The notes under the pieces were generated by a model. The model was not told the origin of the DNA and ran no database searches. It saw only the letters and a list, made by a program, of their open reading frames with translations. This document shows, piece after piece, positions 34,248 through 46,635 of a DNA stretch of 64,000 nt (position 1 is its first letter; every line of letters starts with the position of its first letter). This DNA is from Sipunculus nudus (taxonomy: Eukaryota; Annelida; Sipuncula; Golfingiida; Sipunculidae): assembly GCA_026874595.1 (NCBI GenBank), contig CM049312.1:31879956-31943955 (forward strand), given 5' to 3'. The position numbers and the translations under genes were made by a program.

Positions 34248-34482
34248 TTTATCTCGTTCCCACGTGATAATTATCGCGTGGCCACGAGATACTAACGCGT
34301 GGGAACGAGATAATTATCGCGTGGCCACGAGATACTAACCCGTGGGAACGAGATACTAACGCGTGGGAACGAAATAATTATCGCGTGGCCACGAGATACT
34401 AACGCGTGGGAACGAGATAATTATCGCGTGGCCACGAGATACTAACGCGTGGGAACAAGATACTATCTCGTGGGAACGAGAT
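34248..34482 (-). repeat. Right 21-bp array of the inverted-terminus transposon
   Basis: Inverse of the left array with more units, so the arms can pair in several registers. TCGTGGCCACG-type and CGTGGGAACGAG-type units alternate more regularly than on the left. Confidence 0.9.
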
Positions 34483-35772
34483 AAAAATAATTTTGTGCAT
34501 GTCCTATACGAGCCACCGTAAACTTTGGCCTTGTGAGCGGGATATCTCTTAAGGGATTCACCGTAGGAATTTTATTTCTTCAGTAAAGATGTATATCCAC
34601 AAAATCTCGGTCAAGTTCGAAGATGGGTGACCTTGACATATTTTTCTACGTTTTAGAGCTGATTGTAGAAAAACACTTAGAAGCTTATTTCTTAGTAACC
34701 ACTGGGTGGATTTTCACGAAACTTACTCTAATCATTAGGAATGATGTTCTGTACTTGCTGCACAAGGTTGGGGGCGCCACCTACAATTTCTGATTTTTAC
34801 TGAATTTTTCTCAATTTTTTTAACTTTGGCCTTGTGAGTGGGATATCTCTTACAGGATTCACCGTAGGAATTTTATTTCTTCGGTGAAGATGTATATCCA
34901 CAAAATCTCGGTCAAGTTAGAAGATGGGTGACCTTGACATATTTTTCTACGTTTTAGAGCTGATTGTAGAAAAACACTTAGAAGCATATTTCTCAGGAAC
35001 CATCAGGTGGATTTTCACAAAACTTACTATGATCATTGGGACTGATGGTCTGTACCTGCTGCACAAGTAAGGGGGCGCCACCTACAATTTCTTATTTTTA
35101 ATGAATTTTTCTTGGATTTTTCAACTTAGGCCTTGTGAGCAGGATATCTCTTAAAGGATTCACCGTACGAATTTTATTTCTTCGGTGAAGATGTATATCT
35201 GCAAAAACTCGGCCAAGTTCGAAGATGAGTTACCTTGACATATTTCTCTACGTTTTACAGCTGATTATAGAAAACACTTAGAAGCTTATTTCTCAGGAAC
35301 CATCAGGTAGACTTTCACAAAAACCTACTAAGATCATTGGGACTGATGGTTTGTACCTGCTGGACAGTTTGGGGCGCCTCCTACAATTTCTGATTTTTAA
35401 TGAATTTTTATCGGCTTTTTCAACTTTTGCCCTGTAAGCGAGATATCTCCAAAGGTATTCAATACAGGAATTTCATTTCTTCAGTGGTGATGCATATTTA
35501 CAAAATCTTGGTTATGTTCAAAGATGAGTAACCTTGACCTACTTTCAAGGTTACAGAGCTTAGAATCGAGTAAAACTTAGGAGCTTATCTCTCAGGAAGC
35601 ATTTGGTGGATTGTTATGAAACTTGGTACACACCTCTCCAGTTTAAACTTATAACTGAGACGTACAGATATAGGTCCATGTGAGAACAAATATTTCGTTC
35701 TTGTTACTGTTACCACGTATAAACACTCTTCTTTTGGCTGAGGGCCTTTGTCAGCTTTTGCTGATAATCTAG

Positions 35773-37546
35773 TTAAGATTACGGACCATTTACAAGGTCT
35801 TTTATTTCGTTCTTACGACGTTTGCAGTGAAGATATATTTGTAGGGCGAAGATTCATCACGTTTTATGCACATTTCATGAATTATTTAGTTATTCTCACC
35901 TTTTTAATTGACACTTAAATTTTATTTAAATAAAGTGGGACACCTATGATTATATACATCTTCTCTCCCCTTTACAGTTAGTACAGACCGCACGAAGTCT
36001 ATTATCGTACCCCATGTGCACATTTTGGATGGTGACTAAAACCTAAATCTATATATTTAACATTTTAGTCACCCTTGGTGGCTAACCCATTTAGGGAGCC
36101 TAAAGTGTAGCTTGTCTCAGCCAACATATAACTCAAAGTTGTTTGTTTGCCGGGATCAGACTGGCCAAGCTTCACGTATTTCTGCATCTCAAATATAAAA
36201 CTACTATGATAACATTCAGGAATAGTTTGAGCAATTATTTTTTACCATGAAAGACCACAAACACCGAATTTCAGGACAATCTATATATGCATTGCCGAAA
36301 CATTATCGTAGCCCGGTTTAATTTATTATTAAATAATTGACATATGTTGTGAAAGATTGGACTATCAGTCTGATCAATTTTAAATTTTGTGAATGAATGC
36401 AAACAATATTTTACTAGCTACAAAGAAAACTAACAATGTAGAGGTTGTAAAACAGAACCCTCTGTATATAGGTCACAGTGACCTAATTGTAAGTATTCTG
36501 AGTTCTTAGCATAAGATGTTTATAAAATTTTGTTTTCTGAGGGAAAGCTCATCGACCCACCTATCGCAAAGCAGAACTTCCAGGTATAACATTTTTATAT
36601 TAAATACAGGCCTCACATCGGGTTCCTTAAGAAATATAGGAATTTTATATGAATATTTGAGACATAAATATAATATTATATAGGGATTTTATTCACTCGA
36701 AAATCGTTTTAACTTGGTTACTTGCCAATGAGATGCAACCACATCATTTATCAAATTCACTCTCTACATACCAAACTACATCCTACAAATCTTCCAGTCA
36801 GACTTTGCAAACGTACAGCTGGTTCTTTACTTTTATAATTGCGTCCTTTAACGGCACAGTTCTGTAGCAGAGCTGAATGTTTTCAAAAATAACACTATTA
36901 TACGGAAGGAATGATTGTGAAATGGAGTAATATGGGAAACTAAGGCATATATGTTTTATAACATATTTTCTATAAAATATATATTTTATAAGACTTAGGA
37001 ATATATAGGAAATGAAGGAGTCAATGGATGCCCTGCTAGAATTTATTCATGAAGTCACTCTAGCTGCATGCACATTCCAATTGCCGATTATCGATTTATA
37101 TATCTGCAGTGTGTGTGCATATTTATAAATATCGGGAGGTAATCAAAGTGTAAAGCAATGAACAAACTCTTGATACAAAATAACTGTCACCATTTTATTA
37201 ATAATATAATTTAGTTTTTTTCCCAGTGTTTTTCCTATCAGGATTTCCTGATACAACATTATAATTTAATGCTACATTATAATCTGACATCATCTCCAGT
37301 GAATCTGGGGTAAAAACGTGATAAACACACATGGACTGCATTTGTACAACATATATTGACATGTGTATATAGCCCCCCCCCATATATAAAAACACACATT
37401 TAAGCATCACCCAGAAAGACACTGACCAGATTTCCTAATATTCATATTCAGGTGTTTTTTTTTTCTGTACATGAACTTCAAGCAGATACATGCGTTTGTG
37501 TCACTACTCACTACTCAAGAAACAACATTAATTATAAGATATACAG
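35773..37546 (+). repeat. Unit 1 core segment, counterpart of 49164-50999
   Basis: Non-element core of the duplication. It includes GGTGACTAAAA (about 36031) and its inverse TTTTAGTCACC (about 36063), a potential hairpin that is degraded in unit 2. No splice-bounded open frame conserved between the two copies was found. Confidence 0.75.
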
Positions 37547-37721
37547 TGACACCGGTCTAAGAAGACCACCCGCGGGACTAGCCAAATGTGGTCTTAATTC
37601 ACTGGTGGTCTTATTAGACAGGTCAGTTAAACCAATGTGAATGCTTTCATGTCACCCAAGGGTGGTCTTAATGGACAGGTGGTATTATAAAGATGGTCTT
37701 TCAGACAGGTTCCACTGTTGT
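37547..37721 (-). mobile_element. Pogo/Tc1-like MITE, unit 1 copy
   Basis: Reads CAGTGACACCGGTCTAAGAA at the left and GACAGGTTCCACTG at the right. Internal GGTCTTA/TAAGACC words match the 18060-18233 element in inverted order. It is present in both duplication units, so it inserted before the duplication. Confidence 0.65.
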
Positions 37722-37779
37722 CATACAAAGTCCTGCTAAATAACCGTTCTTTGTGATATACAGTATAGACTGACAGATA

Positions 37780-40285
37780 CTATGACAAACATATCCTACT
37801 TCTAGGTAATATAATACACCTTGTCACAAAAAACACATACTGGATTGTGATATAAACTAAGGACACATGGGTCTCAACCCTCAGATGAATGTGTCCCTCC
37901 TGGATATTTGTATGAGCTTTTTCAAAATGTGGGTCCTGTGACCTTAACCAATGAGCTTGTGACCCCAAAATCTGAGAACTTGCTATATTTGAACTTACAG
38001 CATTTAGATTATCGTAACAGTCTTTTGAAAAAGTGGGTCCAATGACCTTGACCTCTGAGTCTGACCAGGTAACCTCAAAATCTACAGATTTCTTCCAGCA
38101 TGGGAATGAAAGCAATTTGTGAAAGATGAAAAATTAAGGATGAAAAATGATGGGTCTTATATAAATCAAGTTTGAAACCAATCTGTCTATCCAAACCAGA
38201 GTTATCGTCCATAAACTAATTTGTGAACGGAAGGGCTCAGTGACCTTGACCTTTGACACAAACATCGAAAAGAATCTTCCCCTATTGACAGGGGAACAAT
38301 ATATGGAAGATGGAAGGTTTGTGCTGAAAACTTTGGCTTAAAAACCATACACATTCTTTCCAAAGAAATGGGTACTGTGACCTTGATCTCAAGACTCCAA
38401 ATCAAAAGGGTTCTTACCTTTGTAATAGGCCATATATAAGTTACGTTTGTAAACCAATATGTCTAACCAAACAGGAGTTATCATCTGGAAACTAATTTGA
38501 GGACGGATGGACCCTGTGACCTTTGACCTTGTAACCCCATATTCATTTATATTTTTCCCCTACTGGTAAGTCAGCTATATGTGCAAGATGAAAGGTTTGG
38601 GATGAAAAGCTTAAGCTGTAGCTATTATTTTTTTTTTATAAATAATTGGGTCCTGTGACCTTGACCTTTGAACTCATGACCCTAAAAGGGTTCCTGCTTC
38701 AGTGGTGAACCATACACAAGTCAAGTTAGAAATCCATATGTTAATCCAACCTGAGTTATCAACTTTGAAACAAATTTGTGTGGATGAATAGATGGACAGA
38801 CAGATAGACAGATGAACAGACAGTCGAACAGAGTGATTACTATTTGGCATCCACTAACAATAAAAGAACAAACCAGTTTTGGGAAACATTTTGGAAACCA
38901 CAGCTGAGAAACTGACAAGATTGCTGTCATTTTATAGTAAAACAAGGCCTACAGGCCTAATGCGAACTGGGAAATACACCAGGTATAATGCTTCAATGCT
39001 GGACCATTACTGTTCCTGTATATGAACAATGCAAGTACTAAACATTTTGAATAAGAAACAATTACACAAACGTCACTGCTGGAATTCTGGCATGGGTACA
39101 CACGACACAAAAATGATTGTAGCTGGCACTACCAGTCTTGTATACAACGAAGCTATCAGAGATATATACATATGCCCAATTTCAGAATGATATATCAAAC
39201 CCCTCCTGAGAAATAAGCAGGGACATGCTGGGTGCAAAAAATTTGTAGGTGGCAATACCAGTCTTGTATACAACAAAGCTATTCGATATGTATAAATATG
39301 CCCAATTTAAGGCTGATATATCAAATTCCTCTGTAGAAATAAGCAGGCACATACACTGTGCAAAAGTCATTGTAGGTGGCGACACCTGTCTGGTGAACGA
39401 GAAAGCCATCAAAGACGCATACAGGTCAGAATATCAGGCCAATACATCATACTTCCCTTGAGTTTGATGCACTGGGCTGACCAGGCTTAGGTGAGGAAGG
39501 CAGTTGCCCGAATGGCTAGACTGAGTGAACTTTTGAAATGTACTTGGCTGCACTGAGGGAACTCTTGACCTGTTGCATAATTTGACACAGTTGGCAGTCT
39601 GCCAAAGCTATAAATGGGCCAGGTTGAACTTTTGTGCCAATTCTGATGTAGTGGCAGTCGGCCACAGCTATAAATAGAATGCAGCTACTGCACTCCTGCT
39701 ATTCCTTAGAAATTATGGTTTAATATACAGAGGACTGATGACCCCTGTACAGAAAAGACCAATGCAGGTGGCGCCACCAATACCTAAATTTCAAATATGA
39801 CTCATGTGAGCAACATTTGCATTACATTTGGTGATGCTAGCTCCTGTCGTTTTCAAGATAGGATGGGTTAACGTACAGACGACGGACACAACCACACAAT
39901 CACACAGGTTCGCTAAAAATACAGGTGGCACCACCATTTCTCGAAAACTGACAAAACGAGTTGTGGTCAATATTCATGGCAAGATTCATAACAATCCATG
40001 CATTAATTATCAAGACTCTGGAGGTTACGTGTCATTTTTTTTATTTTTCTGGGGGGTACTTCATAGCACAGAGGATATAGGTCACAGTCACCTAATTTCA
40101 GGTTCCCAATGAGATTTATCATAGACCTCCCTAGATCTTAAGTAACAGGTTTCTAGGGTCAGGGGTTAAGATTTGTGCCCTGCTAACAAAGGACGGCTAG
40201 ACGGCCGGTTGGCAAGACGGCCGGACGGACAAGGGACAAAGTGCTATTACTATACCTCAGTTGACTTTCAGTAAGCTAAGCTAAT
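37780..40285 (+). repeat. Composite repeat H6 (unit 1), with nested H7-type copy
   Basis: 37880-38900 is a diverged array of units containing TGTGACCTTGACCTTTGA and AGTTATCAT-like words. It runs into GGACAGACAGATAGACAGAT. At 38941-39917 it is interrupted by an H7-family copy. It resumes with CAGGTGGCACCACCATTTCT and ends ACTTTCAGTAAGCTAAGCTA, a degraded form of the H4 3' end. The counterpart in unit 2 is 51240-53882, so all these insertions predate the duplication. Confidence 0.7.
38941..39917 (+). mobile_element. H7-family element nested in H6, unit 1
   Basis: Begins AACAAGGCCTACAGGCCTAA with a following TGCGAAC and ends CACAGGTTCGCTAAAAA. A perfect GGTGGCGCCACC lies at 39767-39778. It lacks the CCTGTGC that follows GCGAA in other copies because of a small deletion near 38968. 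Confidence 0.7.
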
Positions 40286-40510
40286 AAAAAAACAATACAT
40301 TGAGAATGTACATGTATCAGAGCAAAATACTTGTGCAGATGGAACAACCTCATCTCCTGTTTAAATGTTCCAAAAATTCCTAACCTAATAGTGTTATATA
40401 ACATTTCAAATGTACACACTCAATGATGATTGATTCCAATAGTTAAGCAACAGTGTACAATCACAGTTAATCTCTTAGGCAACAAAGCTAACACTGCAGG
40501 AATAATTTTG

Positions 40511-42369
40511 TAACAAGTGATCCATGGGTCATGACGCTCAGCTGACTGGGAAGAGATTTGCAAAATGAAATTTTATCATCTGAACGTTAGTATATACCCA
40601 TTCAACTGAAGCATCAAACAGATTAACCAACAGGCTGAGATTGTGTCTGTTTCAATATATCAAAAAAATAGAGAAAAAAAAATACAGGTGGCTCCACCAG
40701 TTTGCAGAAACTAATAAAAACACTTAATGGTCAATATTCATTGAAAGAAGCATGGTGGTCTCTGGATTAGTTCAGATACTTCAGCTTTTGTATCAAATTT
40801 TCCATTATTCTGCGGGATACTTTGGAGTCCTATAGCTTGGAGGATATGGGTAACAGAGACCTAATTTCAGGTTTCCACAGACACTTTTCATGGGCCTCCT
40901 TGCATGACAAGAATGAAGATTCTTGGTCCAGTTGTTACAATTTGTACCCTGTTGACAGATAACTACATCTTTAATGGTCTCAAAAATAGAGAAAAAAATT
41001 GTAAAAATTTGAAAAAAAAGAGGTGGCGCAACCCAGTCTGCTGTAATTGATGGAACACGTCATGATCAATATGTATGCCAAAAATCATGAGCATCAGTGT
41101 TGTAGTTATTGAGATACTGGAGTTTTTGTATCAATTTTTCATTATACTGGGGGGTATTTTGGAGCCAAACAACTTAATAGATATGGGTAACAGAGACCTA
41201 ATTTCAGGTTTCCATGGAGATTTTTCATGGGTCTCCCTGTGTGTAAAGAATGAAGAGTTCTAGGTCCAGTTGTTATGATTTGTGCCCCGTTAACAGATGT
41301 TCATATCTTTAAAGGTCTCAAAAATAGAGGGAAAAAATCGAAAAATACAGGTGGCGCCACCAGTCTGCAGAAACTGATGAAACATCTTATGATCAATAGG
41401 TATGCCAAAAATCATTACCATCAGTGATGTAGTTAATGAGATATTGAAGTTTTTGTATGAAATTTTTCACTATTCTGGGGGGGGGTGTACTTTGGGGACC
41501 CATAGCTCAAAGGATATGGGTAACAGAGACCTAATTTCTGGTTTCCATGGAGTCTTTTCATAGGCCTCTCAGAATATCAAGAATAAAGATTCTAGGTCCA
41601 GTCGTTACAATTTGTGCCCTGTTAACAGATGTTCACATTTTTAAAGGTCTCAAAAATAGGAAAAACAGTTCGTAAAAAATAAAAAAATACAGGTGGCGCC
41701 ACCAGCCTGCAAAACTGATGAAACATCTCATGATCAATATGTATGCCAAAAATCATGACCATCAGTGATGTAGTTAATGAGATATTGAAGTTTTTGTATG
41801 AAATTTTTCACTATTCGGGGGGTATTTTGGATTTCTGGTTTCCATGGAGACTTTTCATAGGTCTCTCAGAATGTCAAGAATGCTGATTCTAGGTCCAGTC
41901 GTTACAATTTGTGCCCTGTTAACAGATGTCCACATTTTTAAAAGTCTCAAAAATAGAGAAAAAAAAATCGTAAAAAATCGAAAAATACAGGTGGCGCCAC
42001 CAGTCTGCAGGAACTGATGGAACATCTCATGATCAATATGTATGCCAAAAATCATGACCATTAGTGATGTAGTTAATGAGATATTGAAGTTTTGGAAGAA
42101 ATTTTGACTATTCTCGGGGGTACTTTGGGGTCCCACAGCTCAAAAGATATGGGTAACAGAGACCTAATTTCTTGTTTCCAAGGATATTTTTCATGGACCT
42201 CTCAGAATATCAAGTTACAAGATTCTAGGTCCAGCGGTTACGATTTGTGCCTGGTAAACGGACGGACAGACAGACAGACAGACGGACAGACAGACGGCAC
42301 TACAGACAGACGGACGACGGACAAAGAGTGATCGCTATAGCTCAGCATGACTGAAAGTCAGCTGAGCTA
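40511..42369 (+). mobile_element. Helentron-like element H4
   Basis: Absent from unit 2 (empty site at about 56499). The 5' end reads TAACAAGTGATCCATGGGTC and then GACGCTCAGCTGACTGGG. The 3' end is a long hairpin at 42338-42369 with arms TAGCTCAGC and GCTGAGCTA, so the 5' word GCTCAGCTGACT recurs inverted. Between them are five units of about 300-340 bp, each starting with AGGTGGCGCCACCAGTCTGC or a variant (40686, 41023, 41350, 41692, 41990), then a GGACGGACAGACAGACAGAC tract. No coding capacity. Confidence 0.82.
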
Positions 42370-42510
42370 AAAACCATGTACATACAGAAATACATAAACT
42401 GTAACAGTATTTCTGAATTCCCCTCAGTTAATACAATACATTTTAAATATCTGTGAGGAACATACTGCGGGTATAAAAAGGTCTCTGTCACAACTTTGAA
42501 TTTGAACTCC

Positions 42511-42512
<2 letters not shown>

Positions 42513-42567
<55 letters not shown>
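42513..42567. repeat. (CT)n microsatellite, expanded in unit 1
   Basis: About 27 CT repeats. The same site in unit 2 (56642-56660) has about 9. Confidence 0.96.
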
Positions 42568-42569
<2 letters not shown>

Positions 42570-42584
<15 letters not shown>

Positions 42585-43462
42585 GTAACATGATTCATAA
42601 ATACATTTGTTAACACTTACAGGCTCACCAGGAAAATCATTACATTATGTTTTATCCCTATTATCTTGATTTGTATCCTGTTTATTTGACCTCTGCGGTC
42701 CTTGTTATTATCCCTGCCATCTTATTTTATCCCACCTGCATTACAGAGTTGAATGCGGTTAATTTGTATCATTTTCCTACAGGTTCAAATCTACAAAATG
42801 ATTGTTTGTGGTCAGCTCAGATACAATCGTTGTTGACACTGTCCTCTCTCTGTTTATATTTAACATACAGGGCTTCAATAGGAAGAAAAGTCTGTGATTT
42901 TTGTGGCTTTGGGCAGGACTGCTATAAGAGCCACCTTTGACGCTAGAAATTTTGGTGTCTATTTGGACACACGAAAACTCAGAAACATGAGTCCAAAAGA
43001 GATTCTTAGCATCACAGTTGCATATCCCTATATTCCTGAAAGCCCTGTCCATATACATACATACATATACAGGTATGTATGTATAGTATTCTGTATATTT
43101 ACAGATCTGTCTAGATCACCAGTGTTAGGGCGAAAAAATAATTATCAGAATAGTTGTTGATGCACTGAGTAATCTGCATTACAACATTTGAAAATGTTAC
43201 ATTTTCTTGATATGTCCGACCTTGGCAAACCATTTTTATCTATACTGCATATATCACATGAAAGTAAAAGAAACAAATGGACAAAAGGACTAACACTTTC
43301 AACAACGAAAGTAAAAGAATAACACAAAATTGTAAGTAACATAGCTGCATATGAAAATATATTACTGGACAATCACAGTAAATGCCACATAAGATTTTCA
43401 GCTGAGATTCAATGATCAATTAATGAAATATAATATCATTTTTAAAGATAAATCTGTAATTA
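42570..43462 (+). repeat. Unit 1 core with interspersed repeat shared with 12630-12930
   Basis: Contains ATTATGTTTTATCCCTATTA and TCAAATCTACAAAATGAT as in the AKAP10 intron copy. Its counterpart is 56660-57942, which has about 190 bp more (57033-57226). Confidence 0.75.
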
Positions 43463-44068
43463 AAGTATTACTTATGAGCTTAAAGGGTGTAAAATGTTTC
43501 AGTGTCAGTGATATGCACTAGTGCTATATCATTATATGAATGATAGCCATATCACAAGAAATGGAATGTTTGATCTATTTGTTATAATAACCTATATAAA
43601 TTCTAAACGTGTGCATTGCAAGGTTTTCCATGCGACAAACAATTGAAATTATATTAAAAGTTGCGCTGTCTGCAGTACCAGTTAAAGAAGCCCATTCACC
43701 TGCCTTTTGAAACAGAATTTTTGTGACTTCTGGCTTCCTCTGTGTATTAATGATCTACAGGTAATTCTGGTTATGAAACGTTTTTATAAAGCCTCCTTGA
43801 AGGATGAATGAACTTGTTTATTAATATGTTTGTAAAAACAGCAATATTGACAAACAGGAAAAACATATAACCTTAGGTGGTAGGTTGCATATATGCTGAA
43901 GCAGAAAGGTCACTTGTTGCAAAGAGCCATTTGCAAAGCTCTGGCTTATCTGACTTGCTGCCAGATGCTCTTGTCGAATTTGTTTTATTTTAGCATGTCC
44001 CACATATTATAAACATGTTGATATAAACAAAACAAACAGCCTGTGTACAGTGATATCCACGTTTTCTG
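43463..44068 (+). repeat. Unit 1 core, distal block
   Basis: Matches 60375-60558 plus 62016-62436. The empty site for H3c is around 43645. No gene seen. Confidence 0.75.
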
Positions 44069-44579
44069 GCCTATTGTGTATAATGATGAAAGAGGGCCTA
44101 AATAAAGACCTTTTAAATGGTGATTTTCTGTTTTTGGATGAGCGCAGCTTCTTGTTTGTGATGAGAAAAAGTACTCTATGTTTCCTTCCCCTAACCAGCA
44201 TTCTCTTTTTGACTAATGATGTCATTTTCTGAGTCAGTGACAGTTTACCATGCAGGAAGTGATGTGCTTCAGATTAAGGGGATGACTCTTAAGTAAAGAA
44301 ATAAACGGTAAGCAACTGAACAAACAAGATGACCAGAGGTCACGCGCTTGCCGGAAATGGAAATGATACAGACAGATAGACAGAGAGTGCATGTAGAAAC
44401 AGTCATATGAATGAGCAACATTGTGGGGGCAGCAGAAACGGATAATATGTTTATTTATGCATGCTGACCTTTAACAGCTGCATATCTTTCTAGTGTAAAA
44501 GGGACCAAGTTCAACATTTTTTCATGAAATCCCGTTAATCTCGTTTGACAAGAAGCAGTGAGACGTTTTCAGGTTTGTC

Positions 44580-46340
44580 ATGTCAAGCTGGCCAAATGAT
44601 ATGAAATGCCGAAAACTAGACCTGTCTAGCTATAAAAGCCGCTGAGTTATAAGCATTTGCATGAAATCTCGTGTTTTCTCGTTTGACGGGAAATGGTGCG
44701 AGCTTTGGCGAGATTTCCAGTTTTGTCATGTCAGGTTTGTCAAATATTACAAAATGCCGGAAACTAGACCTGTCTAGCTGCAAAAGTCGCCGTCTTATCA
44801 GCATTTACGTGAAATCATGTTTTTTTCTCGCTTGACGAGATATAGTACGAGATTTGGCAAGACGAGCAGTTTTATTATGTCAAGACAGCCCAACGTTACG
44901 AAATGGCGAAAACTAGATCCGTCTAGCTGTAAAAGTCGCCGAGTTATAAGCATTTCCGTGTACTCTCGTGTTTTCTCGTTTGACGAGATATGGTGCAGGA
45001 TTTGGCCAGTCTTGTAGATTTGTCATATCAAACTCTCTAAATGTTATGAAATGGCGAAAACTACATCTGTCTAGCTGTAAAAGTCGCCGAGTTATTAGCA
45101 TTTCTGTGAAATCTCCTTTTTTATCGTTTGACGAGATATGGTGCGAGATTTGGCCAGCCTTGCAGGTTTGTCATGTCAAGCCGTCCAAATGTTAATGAAT
45201 GCCGAAAACTAGACCTGTCTAGCTGTAAAACTCACCGAGTTATAAGCATTTCCGTGAAATCTCGTGTTTTCTCGTTTGACGAGACAGGGTGCGAGATTTG
45301 GCCTGACTTGCATATATATCATGTCAAGCTGGTCATGTGGAAGGAAATGCCGGAAACCAGACCTGTCTAGCTGTAAAACTGGCCGAGTTATAAGCATTTC
45401 CGTGAAATTTCGTGTTTTCTCGTTTGACGAGATACGGTGCGAGATTTTGCCAGACTTGCATATCTGTCGTGTCAAGCTGGTCTAGTGGAACTAAATGCCG
45501 AAAACCAGACGTGTCTAGCTGTAAAACTGGCCCAGTTATAAGCATTTCCGTGAAATCCCGTGTTTTCTCGTTTGAGGAGATACGGTGCGAGATTTGGCCT
45601 GTCTTGCAGCTCTGTCGTGTCAAGCTTGTTTGGTGGAACGAAATGCCGAAAACCAGACCTGTCTAGCTGTAAAAGTCGCCGAGTTATAAGCATTTCCGCG
45701 AAGTCTCGTTTTTTCTCGTTTGACGAGATATGGCGCGAGATTTGGCGTGACTTTCAGTTCTGTCGTGTCAAGGTGGTCATGTGGAACAAAATGCCGAAAA
45801 CTAGATCTGCCTAGCTTAAAAACTGACAAAGTTACAAAAAATGGTCGTGTTATTTCAAATTTCCATGATTTTTGCCCAAAAAATGTAACCATGGTAACGG
45901 CACTTGCATATCTGTCGTGTCAAGCTGGTCTAGTGGAACTAAATGCCGAAAACCAGACGTGTCTAGCTGTAAAACTGGCCCAGTTATAAGCATTTCCGTG
46001 AAATCCCGTGTTTTCTCGTTTGACGAGATACGTTGCGAGATTTGGCCTGTCTTGCAGCTCTGTCGTGTCAAGCTTGTTTGGTGGAACGAAATGCCGAAAA
46101 CCAGACCTGTCTAGCTGTAAAAGTCGCCGAGTTATAAGCATTTCCGCGAAGTCTCGTTTTTTCTCGTTTGACGAGATATGGCGCGAGATTAGGCGTGACT
46201 TTCAGTTATGTCGTGTCAAGCTGGTCATGTGGAACAAAATGCCGAAAACTAGATCTGCCTAGCTTAAAAACTGACAAAGTTACAAAAAATGGTCGTGTTA
46301 TTTCCAATTTCCGTGATTTTTGCCCAAAAAATGTAACCAT
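44580..46340 (+). repeat. 148-bp satellite array, about 12 units
   Basis: Anchors TCTAGCTGTAAAA-type words recur at about 44629, 44776, 44925, 45073, 45219, 45367, 45515, 45663, 45810, 45962, 46110 and 46259, a spacing of about 148 bp. Each unit holds TCTCGTTTGACGAGATA, a short hairpin. The block 45460-45902 is repeated almost exactly at 45905-46348, a three-unit higher-order repeat of about 445 bp whose last unit has the variant GACAAAGTTACAAAAAATGG. The units are open in overlapping frames on both strands only because they lack stop words. Confidence 0.92.
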
Positions 46341-46599
46341 GGTAACGGCAAATTTAAGTAAGCTACATGTCAAAAGAAAGGCCAGGTGATGACGAAAAAA
46401 ATGAGCTATTGCAGAAGTGGATAAGCCTATTTATGGCGAAGTTATAGTGCAAAAACCGTTAACCATACCTGTCGTGACCTTGACCCTTGACCTTGGAGCA
46501 ATGTTGTTCAAAAACAATAGGGCACCTAGAAATCGGTTTGTCAATCAAGCCTGTAAGTTTCAAGTTGATTGATGCAAAAGTGTGACCTGGAGAGTCGTG

Positions 46600-46635
46600 A
46601 CAAACAAACAAACAAACAAACAAACAAACAAACAA
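46600..46635. repeat. (CAAA)n tract at nested insertion point
   Basis: About eight CAAA/AAAC repeats. The tract resumes after the inner element at 48742. Confidence 0.9.

Larger units (their letters stand above)
32556..34520. mobile_element. DNA transposon with long, internally repeated inverted termini (1965 bp)
   Basis: Both ends begin TACGGTGGCTCGTATAGGAC followed by ATGCACAAAATTATTTTT. They are flanked by the 6-bp direct repeat AACTTT (32550-32555 and 34521-34526). The neighbouring H1 unit at about 34830 shows the uninterrupted TTAACTTTGGCCTTG, proving the insertion. Inside each terminus is an array of about 21-bp units (ATCTCGTTCCCACGCGATA): about 8 on the left (32608-32768) and about 11 on the right (34248-34482). 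Some units read CGTGGCCACG and are palindromic. The 1.5-kb interior has homopolymers and microsatellites but no transposase. Superfamily unassigned. Confidence 0.85.
32197..35772 (+). mobile_element. Helentron-like element H1 (interrupted)
   Basis: Absent from unit 2, where AAACTGTTTAAGATAACGG (about 49152-49170) marks the empty site. Near the 5' end is CCCTCAGCC (32200-32208); its inverse GGCTGAGGG lies at 35736-35744, followed by the stem-loop TCAGCTTTTGCTGA (35751-35764), 8 nt from the 3' end. The borders are consistent with insertion between two Ts. The interior is about four units of roughly 300 bp, each ending GGGGCGCCACCTACAATTTC (about 32509, 34771, 35071, 35370), plus a GTCCGTCCGTCCGGCGTCCG tract near the 5' end. 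It is split by the 32556-34520 transposon. Confidence 0.8.
31525..44070 (+). repeat. Segmental duplication, unit 1
   Basis: Colinear with 44070-62436. Matching blocks: 31540-32196 with 44086-44329 plus 48815-49163; 35773-40285 with 49164-53882; 40286-40510 with 56276-56499; 42370-43462 with 56500-57942; 43463-43645 with 60375-60558; 43650-44068 with 62016-62436. Unit 1 alone carries H1 and H4. The junction between units is around 44070, where the unit-end phrase TGGCCTATT is followed directly by the unit-start phrase GATGAAAGAGG. No intact gene is visible in the shared core. Confidence 0.9.

Noticed and set aside
32608-34482. CRISPR-like array of regular repeats
   Set aside because: Units are contiguous without unique spacers, occur in inverted terminal arms, and the DNA is clearly from an animal.
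42905-43080. Open frame RTAIRATFDARNFGVYLDT conserved at 57230-57410 in unit 2
   Set aside because: Both copies stay open, but about nine differences in 55 codons are nearly all amino-acid changing, which indicates no protein constraint.
43885-44000. Open segment EAERSLVAKSH-like in both units (also 62236-62360)
   Set aside because: Short, with an early stop and indels between copies; no splice sites; no known domain.
44580-46390. Many overlapping 70-95-codon frames on both strands
   Set aside because: They repeat every 148 bp with the satellite unit and arise from its base composition, not from genes.
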